Source: Candidatus Gallimonas intestinigallinarum
GTDB taxonomy: Bacteria > Bacillota_A > Clostridia > Christensenellales > Borkfalkiaceae
NCBI GenBank assembly: GCA_019116405.1
Contig: DXBS01000119.1
Coordinates: 1 to 25,680 of the forward strand
DNA: 25,680 nucleotides
Direction of reading: 5' to 3'
The translations under genes were made by a program, and so were the position numbers. The notes under the pieces are model-generated. The model was not told the DNA's origin, ran no database searches, and worked only from the letters and a program-made list of their open reading frames with translations. Position 1 is the first letter of the stretch. Every line of letters begins with the position of its first letter. Positions 21,317 through 25,680 of the stretch are shown here, in pieces.

Positions 21317-22521
21317 CAGAAGATCACTCCCGTAGAACAGACGAGCAAAATGAGCGTGAGAAAATACAAAAAGGCGATGCAGCACAGTCCCGCGAGGAAG
21401 AACCCGCAATCAGACGCAAGGCGGGACAGAAAGGCGGAGATCCTGCCCCCGACCGGTTCTGCCACGGCGGCACTCAGCCGCAAAAAGAGCTGGAACGCCG
21501 CAAACAGGAGCACGGGACGAAGGATGGCGCCGAACAACAAAAAGACGGCAAACGACCCGACGGCATTCTTGATAAGCGCGCTCCCCGCCAGCACAAGATC
21601 GAGCCCACCCGATAAAAAGCCGCCCACAATGGGAACCGACCCCGAGACGAGATACTTTGCCGCGCGCAGCGAGATCCCGTCGTACTGCGCCGCCGTTATG
21701 CCCTGCACCGTGAGAAAGATGCCCAGGATCCCGAGCGCAAGTCCGATGAGCCATTTGTTGATGCTCTTGAAAAAATCCCCGAGTTTGCTCGTCTTGACCT
21801 CGTCGGAGAGACTGCCGACAAAGGTGAGCACGATGACGACGACGGACGTCGGCAGCACCACGGCAGTGAACATTTCGCACACAGCGCTCGAGAGAAAGGC
21901 GACGGCAGGGCGATAGATCCCCGCCGACACAGCGCCCCCGCTCGCCGCTATCAGCGTAAGCAGGATGGGATAGATGATCTGCATCTGCCGCTGCATGCTT
22001 CCGATCGCGGAAAAGCCCGCCTGCAGGACGGAGATCAGAACGGAGAGCAGCACCGCGCCGACCGAAAGATAGGCAGCAAAGTGGATGATATCGGTCATCG
22101 TGCTCTTCAGAAATCCGTTCTTGGCAGAGTTGAGAATGCCACAGAGCAACGTCACCGCCAGAATGACCGCAAAGGCGGGAAGCATGACCTTCCCCTCCTC
22201 CCAGACGAGCGCAAGCACCGACTGCCACAGCGAGGAATAGTCGAGCGAAAAATCCCCCGTGACGATGCTCGCCAGCATCTCCTTGAGATCGCTCCCTTCG
22301 TACTGCGGCAGGGTCGCGAGATATGCCTCCAACTCCTCGGTATCCAGCGCCTCCAGAAGCTTTTGGACCTCTTCCTGCAATTGCTCAATCGCCGCCTCTT
22401 CCTCCGCCGTGAGCGCGGAAGCTGCGACCGGCTCCGAAGACAGCGTCAGACACAAAAGGAGCAGGCATAGCAGCGCAAACAGCGCCATGACGCGCCGCCT
22501 GAACGAATATGCACGCCTCAT
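21316..22521 (-). CDS. spoIIIAE: Stage III sporulation protein AE
   Basis: Large polytopic membrane protein of the mother-cell SpoIIIA complex. The 401-residue protein has a signal-like N-terminal segment (MALFALLCLLLLCLTLSS), a soluble acidic region (about residues 30-95), and then about seven or eight membrane helices. A conserved stretch is SDEVKTSKLGDFFKSINKWLIGLALGIFL-like (here LGILGIFLTVQG), followed by GISLRAAKYLVSGSVPIVGG, a clear family signature. The ATG at 22521 overlaps the spoIIIAD stop as ATGA; the upstream open frame is unrelated. Length matches the family (about 400). Confidence 0.94.
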   Translation of the reverse strand: MRRAYSFRRRVMALFALLCLLLLCLTLSSEPVAASALTAEEEAAIEQLQEEVQKLLEALDTEELEAYLATLPQYEGSDLKEMLASIVTGDFSLDYSSLWQSVLALVWEEGKVMLPAFAVILAVTLLCGILNSAKNGFLKSTMTDIIHFAAYLSVGAVLLSVLISVLQAGFSAIGSMQRQMQIIYPILLTLIAASGGAVSAGIYRPAVAFLSSAVCEMFTAVVLPTSVVVIVLTFVGSLSDEVKTSKLGDFFKSINKWLIGLALGILGIFLTVQGITAAQYDGISLRAAKYLVSGSVPIVGGFLSGGLDLVLAGSALIKNAVGSFAVFLLFGAILRPVLLFAAFQLFLRLSAAVAEPVGGRISAFLSRLASDCGFFLAGLCCIAFLYFLTLILLVCSTGVIF

Positions 22522-22919
22522 GTGATCAGCCCCAACAGATCGCTCACCAGTCCCAAGACGCTCTCCAGAATGGGAACGGCAAGGACAAGAATGACGATCT
22601 TTCCGCAAAAGATGAGCTTGTCCGCCAGAGAATCCTGCCCGAAATCATGCAGGACGCCCGCGCTGAATTCCACGATATATCCGATCCCGACCATCTTTAA
22701 AAGCGTCTTGACGATCGTCGCGCTCAGCCCCGTCGCCTCGGCGATCTCCGCAAAGATATCCATGCTGCCGCGGAAGATCTCAAGCGCAAACAGCAGCAGA
22801 ATGATACTGCCCGCAATGGTCACGACAAGGGCAAGTTCGGGCTTCGTGCTCTTTACAAGGATCGCCGCGACCGCCGTCACAAAGGCAACGCCCACGAGCT
22901 GAAAGATCTGCGTCGTCAT
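22518..22919 (-). CDS. spoIIIAD: Stage III sporulation protein AD
   Basis: Small membrane protein of the SpoIIIA channel. The 133-residue protein has about four hydrophobic helices and the family segment TGLSATIVKTLLKMVGIGYIVEFSAGVLHDFGQDSLADKLIFCGKIVIL, which is highly conserved in SpoIIIAD. The length agrees with Bacillus (133). The start overlaps the spoIIIAC stop as ATGA. Confidence 0.95.
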   Translation of the reverse strand: MTTQIFQLVGVAFVTAVAAILVKSTKPELALVVTIAGSIILLLFALEIFRGSMDIFAEIAEATGLSATIVKTLLKMVGIGYIVEFSAGVLHDFGQDSLADKLIFCGKIVILVLAVPILESVLGLVSDLLGLIT

Positions 22920-23113
22920 GTCACTCCGAAAATTTCCTGTACCGTCTCAAACAGATCGCCGATCATCGTCACGGCGACCGTCAGGGCGAGCACGAGTCCC
23001 ACAATGGAGACGACGGTGGAGATATCGTCTCTGTCCGACTTTTTTAAGACCTGGCAGACGACCGTCACAATAATGCCGATTGCCGCCAGTTTGAAGATGA
23101 TGGAGATATCCAT
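22916..23113 (-). CDS. spoIIIAC: Stage III sporulation protein AC
   Basis: Very small membrane protein of the SpoIIIA complex, 65 residues with two membrane helices (IIFKLAAIGIIVTVVCQVL and VSIVGLVLALTVAVTMIGDLF) joined by KKSDRDDIST, the typical arrangement. The ATG at 23113 shares one base with the spoIIIAB stop (TAATG), and no ribosome site is visible, so translation probably depends on coupling. The longer open frame in front is spoIIIAB read in another frame. Confidence 0.94.
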   Translation of the reverse strand: MDISIIFKLAAIGIIVTVVCQVLKKSDRDDISTVVSIVGLVLALTVAVTMIGDLFETVQEIFGVT

Positions 23114-23583
23114 TACACGATGAGAATGACAAAGGCAAGCCCCGCCAAAAGCCCCAACTTGAGGTAAAGCTCCCCCTTCTCTTTTGCTTGCTTTTCGCAC
23201 GCGGACTTCTTCTCGCCGAGCGCACCCCTCCGCGCGCCGAAATATTCGCGCTGGGAGCGCGCGTCGCCGCGCCCGAGCATGGAGAAATAGTCCGAGCACT
23301 CCTTTATTTCCGCATCGGTCAGATAGGAAAGCCGCACCTGCGCCACATGCTCGGAAGAAAAGCGCTCGAGCGTCCTTTGAAAGTCCCCGCTGCCTGTATA
23401 TTCCTTCAGCAGAACGGAAAGCGGCTTTCTCGCATAGCCAAGTTCCGTCAGATACCTTTCGTTGAAATCATGCAGCTGCGCAAAGAAGCGCGCCCGGCTG
23501 CGGTACTTTCCCGCCGCAAAATAGCCCATGCCGACACCGAACGCGATGACGCAGCCCGCCAGGAGAAGCTTAAGCCATAGCAC
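23113..23583 (-). CDS. spoIIIAB: Stage III sporulation protein AB
   Basis: Membrane-anchored protein of the SpoIIIA complex, thought to work with the SpoIIIAA ATPase; its fold resembles the type II secretion protein GspF. The 156-residue protein starts with a membrane helix (LWLKLLLAGCVIAFGVGMGYF) and has a helical soluble domain (FFAQLHDFNERYLTELGYARKPLSVLL). It ends in a Lys/Glu-rich stretch and a second membrane helix (LGLLAGLAFVILIV). I start at the GTG at 23583 (GGAG upstream), because it gives the V/M-L-x-L-K-L start seen in the family. ATGs at 23613 and 23637 would extend it inside spoIIIAA. Overlap with spoIIIAA is 14 bases. Confidence 0.88.
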   Translation of the reverse strand: MLWLKLLLAGCVIAFGVGMGYFAAGKYRSRARFFAQLHDFNERYLTELGYARKPLSVLLKEYTGSGDFQRTLERFSSEHVAQVRLSYLTDAEIKECSDYFSMLGRGDARSQREYFGARRGALGEKKSACEKQAKEKGELYLKLGLLAGLAFVILIV

Positions 23584-24409
23584 GCTCGTCCGCTCCGTAT
23601 ATGGCGCCGACATGCCCCAGCCCGTCCAACACGACATAGCGCTCAAAGAGCTTTTGCGGCACGTCCCGCACCCGCTTCAAGTGCGCCGACGCAAATACAA
23701 AGATACCGCTCTCGATCGCACGCTTTACCGCCGCATAGTCCTCCGGGAGCAGCTCGTCCGTGACGACGAGATCGGGGCGCATCGCTCTGATCCCCGCCGT
23801 GAATGCGGTGAGTTTGTCGGCATACCGCACGACGTCCGCCGTCGCGCCCAGATCGCCCGCCGAAAGTTCCCCGCGCTCGTCGCTCACGAGCACATTCAGC
23901 CCGCGTCGCTCGCAGACGAGGCGCGTCAGATCGCGCAGCATGGTCGTCTTACCCTCCCCGGGCGGCGAGAGAATAAGGAGAGAGCGCATCCGATCTTGCA
24001 AACATCTCTCATACACTGCCGCGGCGCAGCCCTCCACTGCGTGCGGAATGCGGATGCACACCGAGGTCACGGCATGGATGGAGAGCGCGCCCCCGTTTTC
24101 ATAGACATAGGAGCCGCAGATTCCGATGCGCTCGCCGCAGGCGCCCGTCACAAAGCCCTGCTTGATCTGTTCGGCGACCGAATACACGCAGTAGCCGCTC
24201 GCCGCAAAGACGATGTCCTCGACCTCCTGCATCGTCGGCAGAAGCGCGTCCCCCGCCCGCACGCTCGTCCCGCGATCGCCGAGGTAACAATACTCCCCGC
24301 CGACGTTGGCACGCAGCGGTTTGTCCGCACGGATGCGAAGTTCATACAGGGAATTGAGATTGACATGCCGCACTGCATCCAGAATGCGCGGCGGAAGAAA
24401 TTCCAGCAT
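23570..24409 (-). CDS. spoIIIAA: Stage III sporulation protein AA (ATPase)
   Basis: Cytoplasmic secretion-type ATPase that powers the SpoIIIA channel and is needed for late forespore gene expression. The 279-residue protein has an N-terminal domain (LYELRIRADKPLRANVGG), the conserved SVAEQIKQGFVTGACGERIGICG segment, Walker A SPPGEGKTT (148-156) followed by MLRDLTRLV, the SDERGEL loop, and Walker B DLVVTDEL (213-220). The start is the ATG at 24409; the longer open frame in front runs through the neighbouring hydrolase gene and is not real. No ribosome site is visible, and a sigma-E-like promoter ends directly before the ATG. It is the first gene of the eight-gene operon. Confidence 0.95.
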   Translation of the reverse strand: MLEFLPPRILDAVRHVNLNSLYELRIRADKPLRANVGGEYCYLGDRGTSVRAGDALLPTMQEVEDIVFAASGYCVYSVAEQIKQGFVTGACGERIGICGSYVYENGGALSIHAVTSVCIRIPHAVEGCAAAVYERCLQDRMRSLLILSPPGEGKTTMLRDLTRLVCERRGLNVLVSDERGELSAGDLGATADVVRYADKLTAFTAGIRAMRPDLVVTDELLPEDYAAVKRAIESGIFVFASAHLKRVRDVPQKLFERYVVLDGLGHVGAIYGADERAMA

Positions 24410-24416
24410 GGTATAT

Positions 24417-24443
24417 GGTATGGGACAAGTCCGTCGATTATGC
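24417..24443 (-). promoter_or_regulatory. Sigma-E-like promoter of the spoIIIA operon
   Basis: On the minus strand GCATAAT (24437-24443), a 14-base spacer and CATACC followed by ATA (24417-24422 and on). These match the sigma-E consensus KMATATT and CATACANT with one mismatch each. In Bacillus spoIIIA is transcribed by sigma-E in the mother cell. The predicted start lies one base before the ATG. Confidence 0.6.
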
Positions 24444-24458
24444 TTTTTTTCTGTATAC

Positions 24459-24490
24459 GAAAAAGCCGACCCGCGAACGGGTCGGCTTTC
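24459..24490 (-). terminator. Terminator after the GH51-type gene
   Basis: AAAGCCGACCC (24479-24489 on the minus strand) and GGGTCGGCTTT (24462-24472) form an 11-base-pair stem around GTTCGC, ending in TTTTT. It lies 12 bases after the hydrolase stop and isolates spoIIIA from it. Confidence 0.88.
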
Positions 24491-24501
24491 AAGCCTTTCA
24501 G

Positions 24502-25680
24502 TTACTCGATTACAAAGACCGAAACGCTGTTGTTCTTGATGGTCGCCTTCAGAGTATCGCCGTCCAGTGCGATATCGCTCTCGACAGGCGCAATATTGAT
24601 CTGCTTGCCGTAGCGGACGCCGATCTCGTTGATGACCGTCACATCCTCGTGCCACAGCGTCGTGACGTGCGCCTTGGTCTTGCCCGTAAAGTCGACAAGC
24701 TTTGCCTGCATCTCCTCGTCCTTGCCCGAGACGTTGACAACCTTCAGATAGATCTTGCCGTCGTCGCCCACGGTCGCGGACTGGAAGATACGCTCGTTGA
24801 CCTTCCAGATATTCTTGAACAGCACTTCGTGCCACTCGCCGTCCTTCTTGATGGACGCCGTGAACGTCTTTTTGGTATAGACGAGCTTGATGGTGTTGCC
24901 TTCGGGGCTGTAACCGAGGAATTTATCCTTGCCCATCATCTCGCAGACAGTGCGCATAAAGTCAACGCGCTTGTCGAAGGAGACGTCATAGCCCTTATGG
25001 TTCTTGCCGTACTGGCAGCAGATGGAGAAGCCCGCGCAGTCGATGGTGCCCGCGTCGCGGACATCGGCAACGCCGACGCCTGCTATGAAGGACTGCTCGC
25101 CGTACAATCTGCGGAAATCGATGAGAACTTCGCAGTCGCTGAACTTCTGATCATCATAGTAGAAGCCGTTGAACGCTTCGCTCTCCTCGACGATGAGCTC
25201 GCCGTTTTCGATATGACCGCCGCGGGAATTGGGATAAACCTTCCAGCCGCCCATTCCGTCCTTGAAGTCGTGGTGATAGAGCGTCTCGCCCGTCTTGAGA
25301 TCGCGCACCGTGACGCTCCTGACGGCGCTCGCCGTGCGGTGACCGCCGAACAAAAGTCCGCCCGCGTTGTCGTCATTGACCTCGGAGACATCGGTCAGCG
25401 TATAGTTGCCGACGTTGGCAGCAAACATCTGCTGCACGTAGTAGTTGGGCGTCAGCATGACTTCGTGCGCGTTGAACCAGATCATGTCGGGCGTCCAGCG
25501 ATAGTTGAGCGTGGAGGCAAACAGGGGCGCATAGCAGGTCATCTTGACGACGTCGGAATTGCGCTCACAGCCCGTCAGGAACGCCGCCTCGGCAAGCGCG
25601 CTGCGCAGGTTGTTGTCACCGTTGAGACGGCCTCTGCCGTCCGACATCGTGTGCATCGCATACTCGCCCATGAACACCTT
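24502..25680 (-). CDS. GH51-type alpha-L-arabinofuranosidase, C-terminal part (5' end outside window)
   Basis: Glycoside hydrolase expected to release terminal L-arabinose from plant arabinans or arabinoxylans. The 392 visible residues start at KVFMGEYA on the window edge; the Glu there (codon 25663-25665) matches the catalytic nucleophile segment of GH51. Then come SDGRGRLNGDNNLRSALAEAAFLTG, MTCYAPLFASTLNYRWTPDMIWFNAHEVMLTPNYYVQQMFAANVG and the C-terminal beta domain with YLKVVNVSG. Between the catalytic and C-terminal parts lies an inserted domain of about 150 residues (from YHHDFKDGMGGWKV to EWHEVLF) that looks like a concanavalin/LamG-type sugar-binding sandwich. The first half of the gene, with the acid/base Glu and any signal peptide, is outside. 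It is a separate unit ending in its own terminator. Confidence 0.85.
   Translation of the reverse strand, partial: KVFMGEYAMHTMSDGRGRLNGDNNLRSALAEAAFLTGCERNSDVVKMTCYAPLFASTLNYRWTPDMIWFNAHEVMLTPNYYVQQMFAANVGNYTLTDVSEVNDDNAGGLLFGGHRTASAVRSVTVRDLKTGETLYHHDFKDGMGGWKVYPNSRGGHIENGELIVEESEAFNGFYYDDQKFSDCEVLIDFRRLYGEQSFIAGVGVADVRDAGTIDCAGFSICCQYGKNHKGYDVSFDKRVDFMRTVCEMMGKDKFLGYSPEGNTIKLVYTKKTFTASIKKDGEWHEVLFKNIWKVNERIFQSATVGDDGKIYLKVVNVSGKDEEMQAKLVDFTGKTKAHVTTLWHEDVTVINEIGVRYGKQINIAPVESDIALDGDTLKATIKNNSVSVFVIE

Noticed and set aside
23528..24613. 361-residue plus-strand open frame opposite spoIIIAA
   Set aside because: Antisense shadow that also crosses the hydrolase terminator; no start signals.
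24410..24835. 142-residue N-terminal extension of spoIIIAA
   Set aside because: It runs through the terminator and the end of the hydrolase gene in another frame; the SpoIIIAA family begins at the ATG at 24409.
1..25680. tRNA or rRNA genes, CRISPR arrays, insertion sequences, phage or defence genes
   Set aside because: No cloverleaf-like segment, regularly spaced repeats, transposase, integrase or nuclease motif was noticed; nearly all the sequence is explained by core genes.

Overview
The window reads as a chromosomal core segment of a spore-forming member of the Clostridia (Bacillota) with moderately high GC. The complete spoIIIAA-AH operon, spoIVB and a ytfJ/gerW homologue point to an endospore former. 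The order spoIIIA, Gls24 (yqhY), nusB, folD, ispA, dxs, tlyA, argR, recN, spoIVB is the order known from Bacillus and Clostridia. I see no tRNA, rRNA, CRISPR array, insertion sequence, phage or defence genes. Coding density is very high, and no stretch of more than 300 bases lacks a gene.

Layout. Positions 1-1582 (+) hold the 3' end of an O-acetylhomoserine sulfhydrylase gene and metA, the direct-sulfhydrylation route to methionine, closed by a palindromic terminator. Positions 1658-2582 hold a divergent pair, a small cysteine-rich protein (-) and lexA (+). They share a 139-base intergenic region with two promoters and a LexA-type dyad. Positions 2640-8033 (-) form one operon read from right to left: M50 site-2 protease, scpA, scpB, a DUF2953-like (YtfI) gene, ytfJ/gerW, a D,D-carboxypeptidase, rluB and a nitroreductase. 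It meets lexA at a shared terminator. Positions 8194-10775 (-) hold lysA and a dacF-like carboxypeptidase, each with its own signals.

Positions 10858-24409 (-) hold the long sporulation and housekeeping cluster: spoIIIAA-AB-AC-AD-AE-AF-AG-AH, yqhY, nusB, folD, ispA, dxs, tlyA, nadK, argR, recN, spoIVB. Most of its neighbours overlap by 1-26 bases, so they are probably translationally coupled. Positions 24502-25680 (-) hold the 3' part of a GH51-type alpha-L-arabinofuranosidase gene, suggesting a plant-polysaccharide user such as a gut or rumen commensal.

How the parts fit. spoIIIA encodes the mother-cell half of the channel to the forespore. SpoIVB is the forespore signalling protease, and ytfJ is a forespore gene in Bacillus. 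The carboxypeptidases and lysA serve peptidoglycan and diaminopimelate metabolism. ScpAB works with SMC in chromosome segregation, and LexA and RecN belong to DNA repair.

I found no new named system. The most unusual signals are regulatory. Several convincing promoters (lysA, nadK, the M50 gene, and a sigma-E-like promoter at spoIIIAA) have their -10 element 6-12 bases from the start codon, with no Shine-Dalgarno site, as expected for leaderless mRNAs. Two sporulation-related genes (the DUF2953-like gene and spoIVB) begin inside terminator-like hairpins whose 5' arm overlaps a possible forespore promoter. Other points are an unusually small SpoIIIAG, a short and divergent DXS, and the cysteine-rich protein opposite lexA.
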